DNA of 64,000 nt from Virgibacillus_R byunsanensis (GTDB taxonomy: Bacteria; Bacillota; Bacilli; Bacillales; Amphibacillaceae). The notes under the pieces were generated by a model, which did not search any database, had not been told where the DNA came from, and was given only the letters and a program-made list of their open reading frames with translations. Positions 18,801 through 26,980 of the stretch are shown here, piece after piece (the first letter of the stretch is position 1; each line of letters starts with the position of its first letter). The translations under genes and the position numbers were made by a program. The stretch lies in the NCBI RefSeq assembly GCF_042675965.1, contig NZ_JBHTKJ010000051.1, positions 1 through 64,000 on the forward strand, given 5' to 3'.

Positions 18801-19379
18801 ACGTATTGGATGTTCTTCTGTAACAGGATATATATCAATGATACCTCCACGCAAACTAAATTCACCAGGCGTGTTTACCATAGATACTCGTTCATAGCCC
18901 ATATCTACTAATGACGTTAAATATACATCCACATCAATTTCTTCTCCTAACCGAAATGGAAGTTGGTAATTTTCCCAATAGTTAGGAGGCGGTAAAATAC
19001 GCTTTAATGCAGCAACCGGGACAACTAGAATTCCTGATTTTCTTCTTACCCATTCCGTTAATGCCTCAATCCGCTGACTTCTCAGCTCAGGACTAGCAAT
19101 AGCAATTTCTGAAGCAATTAATTCGTTAACAGGGTATAAATGAATATCGCGTTCATCCATGAATTCTGATAAGTCTTCATATAGCTGTTGGGCTTGCACT
19201 AATTGATGTGTTACTAGTAAAACTGGTTTGTTTATAGATTCGTTTATAATCGATACAAGCAAACTTCTCCCAGAACCGGATAATCCAGCTACTAATTGCT
19301 CTTTCATCCCACTAGAAATACCACTTATGATCGATTCTACATCTTCCTTTGATCGTAAATATTCATTTATTCCGTTCAT
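15855..19379 (-). CDS. mfd: Transcription-repair coupling factor Mfd
   Basis: Removes RNA polymerase stalled at DNA lesions and recruits UvrA. The protein has 1174 residues, near the usual length. Domain order: UvrB-like N-terminal module (AGLSGSGRSLL near 30), RNA polymerase-interaction domain (KIGDYVVHANHGIGKYIGIE), RecG-like translocase with Walker A GDVGYGKTEVA, DEEQ box (VVDEEQRFGVKHKE), TRG motif and C-terminal autoinhibitory domain. The start is taken as ATG 19379, with GGGGGT six bases before it; an adjacent ATG at 19382 is possible. A longer frame to 19442 runs into repeat R2. Confidence 0.96.
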   Translation of the reverse strand: MNGINEYLRSKEDVESIISGISSGMKEQLVAGLSGSGRSLLVSIINESINKPVLLVTHQLVQAQQLYEDLSEFMDERDIHLYPVNELIASEIAIASPELRSQRIEALTEWVRRKSGILVVPVAALKRILPPPNYWENYQLPFRLGEEIDVDVYLTSLVDMGYERVSMVNTPGEFSLRGGIIDIYPVTEEHPIRIELFDDEIDSIRYFDAETQRSLNKKKEVTIGPATELLLNQEDILTGANRLEEALAKTLKKRKSNEAKEKLLEVIEYDIDRLKNLEHFQEMNKYIGFLYKNPTSLLDYLPSNGLIIMDELSRIQETATNLDTEEAEWYSSLLESNKMVIDSTFSFDWHAIWEKMYHQRLYFSVFLRHIPNTQPQNIINFSSRAMQEFHGQMNLFKNEVKRWEKGENSIVVLAPNEKRAEKIQSIFTDYDIEATTTKNLVLPVEKPTIAIGNISSGIEFPMHKLVIITENELFKKRTKRPRKKQKISNAERIKNYQDLKIGDYVVHANHGIGKYIGIETLEVNDLHKDYMLIKYSGDDKLFVPIDQIDLVQKFVGSEGKEPKLYKLGGSEWTKVKRKVQSSVEDIADDLIKLYAEREARKGYAFSEDIDMQQDFEASFPYQETDDQVRCIEEIKQDMEKEQPMDRLLCGDVGYGKTEVAIRAAFKAVADNKQVAILVPTTILAQQHYETIQERFQDHAVNIGLLSRFRTKKQQKETTEGLRKGTMDIVIGTHRLLSKDINYRDLGLLVVDEEQRFGVKHKEKIKQLKSNVDVLTLTATPIPRTLHMSMLGVRDLSVIETPPENRFPIQTYVLEYNPILIREAIEREMARGGQVFFLYNRVENIDQVARDVGNLVDDAKIAVAHGQMNETELENVMFGFLEGEYDVLVSTTIIETGVDIPNVNTLIVNDADRMGLSQLYQLRGRVGRSNRVAYAYFTYQKDKVLTEIAEKRLETIKEFTELGSGFKIAMRDLSIRGAGNLLGAQQHGFIDSVGFDMYSQMLKDAIDARKAGKELDDIKPFEPEMALTIDAFIPESYIKDEKQKIDIYKQFQTISTSEDMDDLKDELIDRFGEYPIEVEQLFVVTSLKMLAKREKVESVTEKNKKIELLIDENRSKQIDGSKLFELANAFGRGIQLGTENNKLKITFTGSKDTKHKRYDIMEDIIDKLSTVDRVE

Positions 19380-19402
19380 CATTAAACCCCCGAAGTATAA
19401 AT

Positions 19403-19541
19403 AAAAGTGCAGGCGACTGTTTAGGGTGAAACGCATAAGCAAGGAACCGTAGAGCTCATGTACTTAGAGCTCGGAGTGTTCATTGCTTATGACGCGAACC
19501 CTAGGAGCCGAAACTAGATAAATAAAAGTGCAGGCGAACTG
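19403..19541. repeat. R2 palindromic repeat, single copy
   Basis: B-type unit (AAAAGTGCAGGCGACTG, GCATAAGCAAGGAACCGTAG, GTTCATTGCTTATGAC, AGGAGCCG) followed by the first 18 bp of a second unit. It matches the unit at 6228-6349. It lies between mfd and the fin terminator. Confidence 0.8.
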
Positions 19542-19562
19542 CATATTAGTTGGTATAATAGC

Positions 19563-19593
19563 GCAAAAATGCCTTGGTTTCTAAACCAAAGCC
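19563..19593 (-). terminator. Terminator of fin
   Basis: Minus-strand stem GCTTTGGTTT/AAACCAAGGC followed by ATTTTTG, 14 bp after the fin stop. Confidence 0.75.
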
Positions 19594-19606
19594 TTCCTTG
19601 CATATT

Positions 19607-19837
19607 TTATTGTATAAAAAAATCTAATTCATGATAGTGCGGGTTATGTCCCAATGATTCTTCACAATTCTCGCATATTACTGTTATATGGACATCTCCA
19701 TTATTCTGATACTCGATCATTTCTTTTCTATCTTCGACTGACAATTGATCAAAACCAAGCATGGTTGAATCAATAACCTGCTGATCTAACTTTCCAACGA
19801 CATGTCCACAGTGCCTGCATTTATAGACAATAGACAT
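19607..19837 (-). CDS. fin: Anti-sigma-F factor Fin
   Basis: Small zinc-ribbon-like protein of 76 residues with CRHC near the N-terminus (C7, C10) and CENC near 55-58. B. subtilis Fin (YabK) is made under sigma-F and sigma-G in the forespore and inhibits sigma-F, which helps the switch to sigma-G. The conserved features GFDQLSVEDRKEMIEY, GDVH and the terminal DFFIQ match that family. GAGGAGGT lies seven bases before the ATG. It sits between pth and mfd as in B. subtilis. Confidence 0.92.
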   Translation of the reverse strand: MSIVYKCRHCGHVVGKLDQQVIDSTMLGFDQLSVEDRKEMIEYQNNGDVHITVICENCEESLGHNPHYHELDFFIQ

Positions 19838-19946
19838 AGAAAAAACCTCCTCGAATAAACATGGGGTATAATAAAGTTTATCCGAAAAGAAAACTTTTAT
19901 ACGTTTTTAAGATAGCATCTTGGTTCCATATAATTGTATGTGACTA

Positions 19947-20507
19947 TTAACTATTAAATTCATTCATCACTTCATTAAATGGCTTTTCCATCCATGCAAT
20001 ACATGCATCCGCAGCATTGTTAATGCTTTTAGAAGCATCTTCCTGCTGGTGTTTTGGAAACTTTCCAAGTACATAGTCAACTACTGGAATCGGTGTAGTT
20101 GGTCTTCCAATACCAATACGAATTCGATTGAATTCTTTCGTACCTAAATGGTCAATTGTTGATCGGATGCCGTTATGACCTCCGTGACCACCTTTTTGAC
20201 GCAACCTGATTTTACCAGTAGGAAGGTCTAAATCATCATAAATAACAAGCGTATCTTTCACATCAATATTATAGAAATCAATTAATGGTCCAATCGCTTC
20301 ACCAGAAAGATTCATATATGTCTGCGGTTGTAGGAGAATTACTTTTTCTCCATCAACATTTTCCAGTGTATAGTTGCCATTAAATTTGGTTTTATTAAGT
20401 TTCCATTTATATCGGCTTAATAATTCATCAATAACCATAAAACCAATATTATGTCGCGTTTTTTTATACTTTCTTCCTGGATTACCTAAACCTACAATAC
20501 ATTTCAT
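19947..20507 (-). CDS. pth: Peptidyl-tRNA hydrolase
   Basis: Cleaves peptidyl-tRNAs that drop off ribosomes. The 186-residue protein keeps the family motifs GLGNPGRKYKKTRHNIGF (catalytic His20 in TRHNIG), LLQPQTYMNLSGE, YDDLDLPTG and GGHGGHNG. AAAGGA lies upstream of the ATG. In B. subtilis the gene is also called spoVC because of a sporulation-defective mutant. It follows ctc in the same direction. Confidence 0.96.
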   Translation of the reverse strand: MKCIVGLGNPGRKYKKTRHNIGFMVIDELLSRYKWKLNKTKFNGNYTLENVDGEKVILLQPQTYMNLSGEAIGPLIDFYNIDVKDTLVIYDDLDLPTGKIRLRQKGGHGGHNGIRSTIDHLGTKEFNRIRIGIGRPTTPIPVVDYVLGKFPKHQQEDASKSINNAADACIAWMEKPFNEVMNEFNS

Positions 20508-20651
20508 TTCATTTCTATCCTTTACGTTGGGTTACTTTTTTTATGTAATCACAGAGTCACCTATACAATAATCCCTCCTATAAAGAATGTTATACATGTC
20601 AATCTTTTAATAGGAGGGCTTTATAAATTATTTTACTATTTTACTAACGTC

Positions 20652-21284
20652 TTATTTTTCTTCTTCATCATCAGAAGCGCCCACTAATTCTGGCTCTGCG
20701 TTTTCTTCTGGAGCTTCTTCCACATCATTTAATGTGTCCGGTGGAACAACAGTAGCGATTGTCGTTTCCTCGTCATCGGTAAATTCGTACTTATCCGATT
20801 TCGGTAAATCCGCTATTGCGATTGAATCACCAATTGCTAATGAAGACACATCAACAGAAATCTCTTCTGGAATATCCGCTGGTTTTGCACGTACTTGCAA
20901 TTCATATAATGGCTGTTGTAGTACTCCACCATCTTTTGTGCCAATTGCTTCACCCTCTAAATTAAGAGCTACTTCAACATCCATTTCCTCAGACATATTT
21001 ACAATATAAAAGTCAACATGTTCAAGTTCATCTTTAAGTGGATCCATTTGATATTCATGAAGCATTACATCTACTGGCTTATCGCCCTCAATATCAAGAG
21101 AAATGATTGCATTTCTTCCTTCGTCGCGTACAGTCTTCACCAAATCTATGCTATTTACAGCAATAGATTTAGACTCTTTTTCTTTCCCGTAAACTACTGC
21201 GGGAACATGTCCACTCTCTCTGATTTGTCTAGTTGCAGATTTTGCATAACTATTTCTTTTAGTTGCTTTTAATGTTACTGCCAT
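20652..21284 (-). CDS. ctc: Ribosomal protein bL25, Ctc type
   Basis: Long-form bL25 of 210 residues. The N-terminal half (about 1-95) is the 5S-rRNA-binding L25 domain; the C-terminal half is the TL5-like beta domain. An acidic tail (EEAPEENAEPELVGASDDEEEK) ends it. The start is ATG 21284 with GGAGGG seven bases upstream; an ATG at 21299 lies before that ribosome site. In B. subtilis ctc is a sigma-B general stress gene; I do not see a clear sigma-B promoter here. Confidence 0.94.
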   Translation of the reverse strand: MAVTLKATKRNSYAKSATRQIRESGHVPAVVYGKEKESKSIAVNSIDLVKTVRDEGRNAIISLDIEGDKPVDVMLHEYQMDPLKDELEHVDFYIVNMSEEMDVEVALNLEGEAIGTKDGGVLQQPLYELQVRAKPADIPEEISVDVSSLAIGDSIAIADLPKSDKYEFTDDEETTIATVVPPDTLNDVEEAPEENAEPELVGASDDEEEK

Positions 21285-21403
21285 GTTATCACCCTCCATT
21301 ATTTGAACTTGGTATGACCAAGCTTGAAAAACACTTTGTTATGATGAATTTGGGAGAATTTCTACCCCAAAATATTTACCCGATTATTTCATTGTATAAA
21401 CGC

Positions 21404-22357
21404 TTAATCAAATAAAATACTTACTGATTGCATCTCATGTACACGAATTATTGCTTCACCAATGAGCGGTGCGACAGATAATTGTGTAATCTTATCACTA
21501 TGTTTCTCTTCTGGCAACGGAATTGAGTTTGTAATGATTAGTTCTTTTATTTTTGAATTATTGATTCGTTCGATTGCTGGACCAGATAAAACGGGATGTG
21601 TACAACATGCATACACTTCCTTTGCACCATTTTCAACTAGGGCATTAGCTGCAAGTGTTATAGTTCCAGCTGTATCAATAATATCATCAATTAAGATCGC
21701 TGTCTTGCCTTCGATATTTCCGACGATGTTCATAATTTCAGCAACATTTGGACGCGGGCGTCTTTTATCGATTATTCCGATAGGTGCTTTTAGTCGGTCA
21801 GCCATTTTACGTGCACGTGTAACACCGCCATGATCTGGTGATACAATAATGATATCCTCTAGGTTTTTCTTCTTAAAGTAATCAGACAAAATTGGTACAC
21901 CTTGTAAATGATCAATTGGAATATCAAAGAAAGCCTGAATTTGTGGTGCGTGTAAATCGAGCGTAATTACTCGATCTGCACCTGCTTTTTCTACTAGGTC
22001 CGCCACAAGCTTAGCGGTTATCGGTTCTCTGGATCGTGCCTTTCGATCCTGTCTAGCATAACCGTAATAAGGCATAACGATATTTATAGACCTTGCTGAT
22101 GCACGCTTTAATGCATCAATCATGATTAATAATTCCATGATATGTTGATTAACAGGTGAGGATGTTGATTGTACAACGTATACATCACAACCACGAATAC
22201 TTTCTTCGATGTTGATTTGAATTTCTCCATCACTAAATGCAGTTACAGAACACTGGCCTAGAGAAGTTCCAATATGATTTGCAATATCTTCTGCTAATTC
22301 ACGATTTGAATTTAACGTAAATACCTTTAAGGATGAGTCCCTGTAGTTAGATGCCAT
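21404..22357 (-). CDS. prs: Ribose-phosphate pyrophosphokinase
   Basis: Makes PRPP from ribose 5-phosphate and ATP for nucleotide, His and Trp synthesis. The protein has 317 residues. Visible motifs include the catalytic flexible-loop basic region YARQDRKARSREPITAK, the metal site TLDLHAPQIQAFFDIP and the ribose-phosphate loop DDIIDTAGT. GGAGGG lies eight bases before the ATG. It follows glmU with 15 bases between, the same pair as in B. subtilis. Confidence 0.97.
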   Translation of the reverse strand: MASNYRDSSLKVFTLNSNRELAEDIANHIGTSLGQCSVTAFSDGEIQINIEESIRGCDVYVVQSTSSPVNQHIMELLIMIDALKRASARSINIVMPYYGYARQDRKARSREPITAKLVADLVEKAGADRVITLDLHAPQIQAFFDIPIDHLQGVPILSDYFKKKNLEDIIIVSPDHGGVTRARKMADRLKAPIGIIDKRRPRPNVAEIMNIVGNIEGKTAILIDDIIDTAGTITLAANALVENGAKEVYACCTHPVLSGPAIERINNSKIKELIITNSIPLPEEKHSDKITQLSVAPLIGEAIIRVHEMQSVSILFD

Positions 22358-22372
22358 GAAATAAACCCTCCG

Positions 22373-23752
22373 CTAATCTTTTTGTCTGTTTTTAATTTTA
22401 GATGCATAGCCTTCTTTATTCGTTTGTCGTGCACGGGCTATCGATAAAGAATCTTCAGGTATATTCTTTGTGATCGTAGAGCCTGCAGCTACATACGAGC
22501 CTTTTCCAATGGTCACTGGTGCAACCAGGTTAGAATTACAGCCGATAAATGCATCATCTTCAATTGTTGTTAGAAACTTCTTTTTTCCATCATAGTTCAC
22601 TGTTATTGTACCACAACCTACATTCACATTGTTACCAACTTGTGCGTCGCCAATGTAGCTTAAATGGGAAACTTTGCTGAAGTCATTAATCTTTGTCTTT
22701 TTTATTTCAACAAAGTTGCCTATTTTAACTTCATTTCCAATGGCTGTTTCTGGTCTAATATGAGCATATGGACCTATTTTTACCCGCGCACCAATTTGAC
22801 TGTCGTTTGCAACACTTTGTTTTATTACTGTTGCCTCTCCAACCACACAATTTGAAATTTCACTATACGGGCCTAATTCAGCATTGGTTTTTATAGTTGA
22901 GTCACCCGTAATAATTGTTCCCGGGTGGACGATTACATCTTGTTCAATTATAACATCTGGGCCGATATATGTGTTATCTGGGTCAATGATGGAAACGCCA
23001 TTTCGCATATGTTTTTCGTTAATTCGCATTTTCATTGTTTTTTCCGCTTGAGCAAGTGCTACACGATCATTAACACCTAGCGTTTCTTCAAAATCAGGTG
23101 TTAATGAAGCAATAACCTTCTCGTTTTTATTCTTGAGTATTTCGATGACATCTGGCAAGTAATATTCACCTTGTACATTATCATTTGAAACTTCCTGTAA
23201 TGCTGCAAATAATGCCTTATTATCAAAACAATAGGTTCCGGTGTTAATTTCATCTATTTGACGCTCTTTTTCACTTGCATCTTTATGTTCAACGATACGT
23301 TCCACTTCATTTTTTTCATTACGAATCACCCTGCCATATCCTGTAGGGTTGGGTGCTTTAGCAGTTAAAATGGTGGCTTTTGCACCTTCTTGTTCATGAT
23401 GATCAAAAAGAGCTTTGTATGTCTCACTTGTTATCAACGGTGTATCACCACATACAACGATAGTTGTACCTTCTTTATCCTGTAATACGTTTTCTGCTTG
23501 TATTACAGCATGACCCGTTCCCAATTGTTCTTCTTGCAAAACAAATTGACTTTTATCTCCTATATGATCGATTACTTTGTCAGCACCAAAACCGACTACT
23601 GTAGCCATTTCATCTAATTGAACTATTTCTAACTGATCTATAACGTGTTGAAGCATTGGACGGCCTAGAACAGGATGAAGTACTTTATATAACTTCGACT
23701 TCATTCTAGTGCCTTGTCCTGCTGCAAGTATGACAGCATAACGATTTGACAT
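22373..23752 (-). CDS. glmU: Bifunctional UDP-GlcNAc pyrophosphorylase GlmU
   Basis: Acetylates glucosamine-1-phosphate and then uridylylates it to UDP-GlcNAc, the precursor of peptidoglycan and teichoic acids. The 459 residues divide into an N-terminal nucleotidyltransferase (LAAGQGTRMKS near 9-19, CGDTPL) and a C-terminal left-handed beta-helix of hexapeptide repeats (about 250-450). The catalytic His and the YDGKKKF loop are near 360-385. The start is ATG 23752 with GGAGG seven bases upstream; an ATG at 23779 would add nine residues ahead of that site. Confidence 0.96.
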   Translation of the reverse strand: MSNRYAVILAAGQGTRMKSKLYKVLHPVLGRPMLQHVIDQLEIVQLDEMATVVGFGADKVIDHIGDKSQFVLQEEQLGTGHAVIQAENVLQDKEGTTIVVCGDTPLITSETYKALFDHHEQEGAKATILTAKAPNPTGYGRVIRNEKNEVERIVEHKDASEKERQIDEINTGTYCFDNKALFAALQEVSNDNVQGEYYLPDVIEILKNKNEKVIASLTPDFEETLGVNDRVALAQAEKTMKMRINEKHMRNGVSIIDPDNTYIGPDVIIEQDVIVHPGTIITGDSTIKTNAELGPYSEISNCVVGEATVIKQSVANDSQIGARVKIGPYAHIRPETAIGNEVKIGNFVEIKKTKINDFSKVSHLSYIGDAQVGNNVNVGCGTITVNYDGKKKFLTTIEDDAFIGCNSNLVAPVTIGKGSYVAAGSTITKNIPEDSLSIARARQTNKEGYASKIKNRQKD

Positions 23753-23838
23753 GAAGAAACCTCCATTCTGATTATCCATTACGAATATATCCTAAATACC
23801 AAGTCATTTCAACAGATTAGAAGTACCAGAATGTAATT

Positions 23839-24489
23839 TTAGGCTGTTTTCACACGCATTGTTGCTTTTTCATCCTTCATAGTTGATGTAAAAATGCGAC
23901 GTAACTTTATGTGACGGTTAACCTACCGCTACGGAAATACACTTCGCTTTCACCCATCCGGGTACAAGTGCGACATCTGCTTCGTTTCACTGCGCAGTGT
24001 CTTCTACCCGTGGGCGGCTGATGACCCTCCTCGAGCTAACGCTCTCTGGGTCTCAACTAGGCCTCTTCTCCCACAGGATAAGGAAAGCTACATAGCTAGA
24101 CATCGCACGCAGAAAATCGGTTTGTATTTTCAAGGAGTCTACGTGTATTTCCTCCGCTGTTATTTCCGTTACTGTCGTGGGACTGTATCTGTATTGATAA
24201 AACACCTTACCAGTTTGGGTGAGCGGAGGGCGGTGACTCCTGCGGGAACAGCACGTGTCCGAAGACCCCGCTTAGATGCGCCTGCGTCTTCTAGTAACGC
24301 TTCGAAGTATGCTTCCTCAGCGCAAGGGAACGAAGAAGATGATTCAAGTAGTACCCTGGCTGAGGCCGTGCCCGCGGAAAGCATCCGTCCGTAGCGATCC
24401 CGGACGGCAGCAATAGAAGTAAGCCTAAAGTTACGTCGCAGTCTATATCTATTCTCTCAAAAGAAAAAATCTTTACGGAAACAGCCTAA
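23839..24489. mobile_element. MITE-like element, copy 1
   Basis: Non-coding element of 651 bp bounded by inverted repeats TTAGGCTGTTT (left) and the same sequence reversed (right). An inner inverted pair GCGACGTAACTTTA is near 23897 and 24430. The interior is GC-rich for this genome. It is closely matched, in opposite orientation, at 43192-43789. Relative to that copy it carries extra bases near 23955-23995 and 24030-24065. It has only overlapping 70-96-codon frames with no ribosome sites, so no transposase. I see no clear target duplication. It fills the gap between glmU and spoVG. Confidence 0.75.
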
Positions 24490-24575
24490 GTAAAATAGTC
24501 ATACTATCTGTACACAGTTTTGATCCTATGTAGAACGAAAACTAAATTCAATTATGATTATCTATCTATTTCAGG

Positions 24576-24613
24576 CAAAAAAAGAAGGCTAATCCATGTA
24601 AGATTAGTCCTCT
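24576..24613 (-). terminator. Terminator of spoVG
   Basis: Minus-strand stem ACTAATC/GATTAG with a seven-base loop, then TTCTTTTTTT. Confidence 0.75.
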
Positions 24614-24628
24614 TGTTGTTCGTACGAA

Positions 24629-24919
24629 TTAGGAAGCTCCTGCTTCTTCATATTCAACTTCAGCTTCACCTGCACGGCGGTATTCTTCTAAAACTGCATC
24701 CTGAATTTTTGCACGGGTATTCGAATTAATTGGATGTGCAATATCTCTGAACTCGCCGTCAGGAGTACGTTTAGATGGCATAGCTACAAATAGTCCATTA
24801 TTTCCGTCAATTACGCGGATATCATGGACTACAAATTCCTGATCCAAAGTAATTGATGCAATAGCTCGCATTCTTCCCTCTGTATTCACGCGGCGTAATC
24901 TTACGTCAGTTACTTCCAT
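24629..24919 (-). CDS. spoVG: Regulatory protein SpoVG
   Basis: Nucleic-acid-binding regulator of 96 residues. It keeps the family core EVTDVRLRRV, FVVHDIRVI and GLFVAMPSKRTPDGEFRDIAHPI. In Bacillus it affects septation, and in other Firmicutes it acts as a global RNA/DNA-binding regulator. AAAGGTGG precedes the ATG. Transcription is probably by sigma-H (see the promoter upstream). A terminator closes the gene, so it is monocistronic. Confidence 0.96.
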   Translation of the reverse strand: MEVTDVRLRRVNTEGRMRAIASITLDQEFVVHDIRVIDGNNGLFVAMPSKRTPDGEFRDIAHPINSNTRAKIQDAVLEEYRRAGEAEVEYEEAGAS

Positions 24920-24957
24920 GATGATTCACCACCTTTTCCCTTTTGAACTTATTACAA

Positions 24958-24986
24958 ATATTCAACAAATTTTAAAAAATTCCTGC
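24958..24986 (-). promoter_or_regulatory. Sigma-H promoter of spoVG
   Basis: Minus-strand -35 GCAGGAATT and -10 TTGAATAT are separated by 12 bp, matching the sigma-H consensus RNAGGAWWW/RNGAATWW apart from one base. An A/T-run block lies just upstream, as at the B. subtilis spoVG promoter, where AbrB binds. Confidence 0.7.
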
Positions 24987-25085
24987 TTAATATTAAAAAA
25001 AAGTTAAAAAAAGATTAAAAAGATTACTTTAAGAGGTAAAATGTCCTGTTTGATTAGAAAAAACGTAGATATTTCTATTATTGTA

Positions 25086-25124
25086 TAAATAAAAAACCTT
25101 TCTTAGGTTATAAAAAGAAAGGTT
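25086..25124 (-). terminator. Terminator of purR
   Basis: Minus-strand stem AAACCTTTCTT/AAGAAAGGTTT with a T-run after it, just beyond the purR stop. Confidence 0.8.
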
Positions 25125-25133
25125 TATCTATTA

Positions 25134-25943
25134 TTAAGTGAAATTTCCACGACGAACTTCAATTCGTTTATGCTTCAAGTCTACGTTAGTTATTTTTACT
25201 AATGATTTATAATGATGAACAATACGCTCATCCTCTTCGTCATCTGCTTCAACCAAGACACCTATAGCCTGTACATTAGCATTAAATTCTTCCAATAAAC
25301 TTGTCATTCCAGTGATGGTGCCTCCTGCTTTCATAAAGTCATCAATAATACAAACATTAGCTCCCTCTTTTAAACTGCGCTTTGGTAGCACCATTGTTTG
25401 TATTTTACGGGATGATCCTGAGACGTAATTAATACTAACAGATGACCCTTCTGTCACTTTTGGATCTCTTCTCACAATAACAACTGGTACATTCAAAAAT
25501 GATGCCACTGCATAAGCAAGAGGAATACCTTTTGTCGCAACCGTTACAACGGCATCTATTTCCAAGTCAGAAAATGTTGAAGCAAATATATGGCCTATTT
25601 GACGAATCGTTTTAGGATTACCTAGTATATCACTCATGTAAAGGTACCCACCTGGAAGGATGCGGTTTGGATCCTCCAATTTATGGCATAACTCATCAAT
25701 GATCTTCATGCTCTTTTCTTCAGTATCATTAGGGATATAGGTAACTCCACCACCAGCCCCGGCAATTCTTTTTAAAAAACCGAGTCCTTCTTGTTTGAAC
25801 ACTTTATCAATAATATCCAAGTCTTCGCTTATAGAAGATTTTGCTGCATTATACTTTAGCGTAAAACTTGGTAACGGTGTATGCTCTCGTGGGTTTGTCA
25901 AAAAATAATTAGTCAACGCAACTAAACGGTCGCTCCTTCTCAT
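25134..25943 (-). CDS. purR: Purine operon repressor PurR
   Basis: Represses purine synthesis and transport genes; PRPP is the inducer. The 269 residues comprise an N-terminal winged-helix domain (about 1-70: RRSDRLVALTNYFL, FTLKYNAAKSSISEDLDII) and a phosphoribosyltransferase-like effector domain with the PRPP motif IIDDFMKAGGT near 200. The fold is enzyme-like but acts as a sensor in this family. GAGGTGA precedes the ATG. A PurBox-like half-site lies just upstream. It follows ispE, as in B. subtilis. Confidence 0.95.
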   Translation of the reverse strand: MRRSDRLVALTNYFLTNPREHTPLPSFTLKYNAAKSSISEDLDIIDKVFKQEGLGFLKRIAGAGGGVTYIPNDTEEKSMKIIDELCHKLEDPNRILPGGYLYMSDILGNPKTIRQIGHIFASTFSDLEIDAVVTVATKGIPLAYAVASFLNVPVVIVRRDPKVTEGSSVSINYVSGSSRKIQTMVLPKRSLKEGANVCIIDDFMKAGGTITGMTSLLEEFNANVQAIGVLVEADDEEDERIVHHYKSLVKITNVDLKHKRIEVRRGNFT

Positions 25944-25955
25944 ACATTCACCTCA

Positions 25956-25967
25956 AAAACCGAATAT
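25956..25967 (+). promoter_or_regulatory. PurBox half-site upstream of purR
   Basis: AAAACCGAATAT agrees with the PurBox AWWWCCGAACWW except for one base and lies 13 bp ahead of the purR start. A convincing second, inverted half-site is not evident, so autoregulation is only suggested. Confidence 0.35.
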
Positions 25968-26009
25968 TTAGTACTGAATATAACACTTTTATACGTGTTT
26001 TAGCAAGTG

Positions 26010-26867
26010 TTATCCATGACCAAACATTCGAACTACATACACTTCATGACAAAACCCTCGTAAACCATTATATATGCGATGTGCTTTGCTCTCGTGTTCA
26101 ACAAGACCGAACACAGTAGGTCCACTTCCACTCATAAGTACACCAAGGGCTCCATACATCGTCATTTTTTCCTTTATACGCTGTGCTTCAGGATATAGCT
26201 TTAACGTTACTCCTTCTAGAACGTTACCTATATTACCACAAAGCAATGAAAAGTCTTTCTTGTGTAAGGCATCTATAATCTCTTCTGTATTAGGATGCAC
26301 TATATCCTCAAGGCGAAGTTGCTGAAATATTGTTCTCGTGGATACCCCTATATTTGGCTTGGCTAACACAACCCAACACGGGGGTGGTTGTGGTAAGTAG
26401 TAAATTTTTTCTCCTTGCCCTTTTGCAATAGCAGTTGATCCGTAAACACAAAAAGGGACATCCGAGTCGATACTCACACCCAGGACAGCTAGCTCATGAA
26501 GCGGAATATTTAATTTCCATAACCGATTTAAGCCACGCAGTACTGCTGCTGCGTCACTACTTCCACCACCAAGACCAGCCGAAACAGGTATATGCTTTTC
26601 TATTTTGATATAAACACCCTTGGTGATATTATAGTTTCGTTTAATAAGATCCGCAGCCTTATAAGCCAAATTACGTTCATCGTTTGGAACGTACTGGTTG
26701 TCTGCTGTCACTTCAATTAAATCGTAATCTAAAGGATGTAGTTCTATTCGGTCTATTAAATCGATTGTTGTCATAATCATCTCTACATCGTGATGACCAT
26801 CATCACTTTTCCCTAGTACATCCAGTGATAAGTTAATTTTTGCTGGTGCCTTTTCAAAAAGAACCAT
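26010..26867 (-). CDS. ispE: 4-diphosphocytidyl-2-C-methylerythritol kinase
   Basis: Fourth step of the MEP isoprenoid pathway. GHMP-kinase fold of 285 residues: N-terminal KAPAKINLSLDVLGK, the ATP loop PVSAGLGGGSSDAAA near 95-110 and a C-terminal GSGPTVFGL motif. The start is taken as the ATG at 26867 with GGGTGA upstream; a longer frame from 26897 lacks a ribosome site. It lies between sspF and purR as in B. subtilis. Confidence 0.94.
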   Translation of the reverse strand: MVLFEKAPAKINLSLDVLGKSDDGHHDVEMIMTTIDLIDRIELHPLDYDLIEVTADNQYVPNDERNLAYKAADLIKRNYNITKGVYIKIEKHIPVSAGLGGGSSDAAAVLRGLNRLWKLNIPLHELAVLGVSIDSDVPFCVYGSTAIAKGQGEKIYYLPQPPPCWVVLAKPNIGVSTRTIFQQLRLEDIVHPNTEEIIDALHKKDFSLLCGNIGNVLEGVTLKLYPEAQRIKEKMTMYGALGVLMSGSGPTVFGLVEHESKAHRIYNGLRGFCHEVYVVRMFGHG

Positions 26868-26980
26868 CGCCGTCACCCACTTTAAATATCTACACAAATT
26901 GTATCATATTTTATTACTCTGAAGCGACTTCAATGCAAAAGCGCAAGCGACTTGAATGTTTAACAAGCAGATAAGATCAT

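Noticed and set aside
19383..19442. N-terminal extension of Mfd by 21 residues
   Set aside because: It is encoded by repeat R2 and lacks a ribosome site; the start at 19379 fits the family.
21300..21403. Terminator after prs or before ctc
   Set aside because: The best hairpin (TTTGGG/CCCAAA) has a mismatch-rich stem and no T-tract.
24122..24394. Open frames of 71-96 codons inside both MITE-like elements
   Set aside because: They overlap one another on opposite strands, have no ribosome sites, and their codon use reflects only the GC-rich core. The frame breaks at different places in the two copies.
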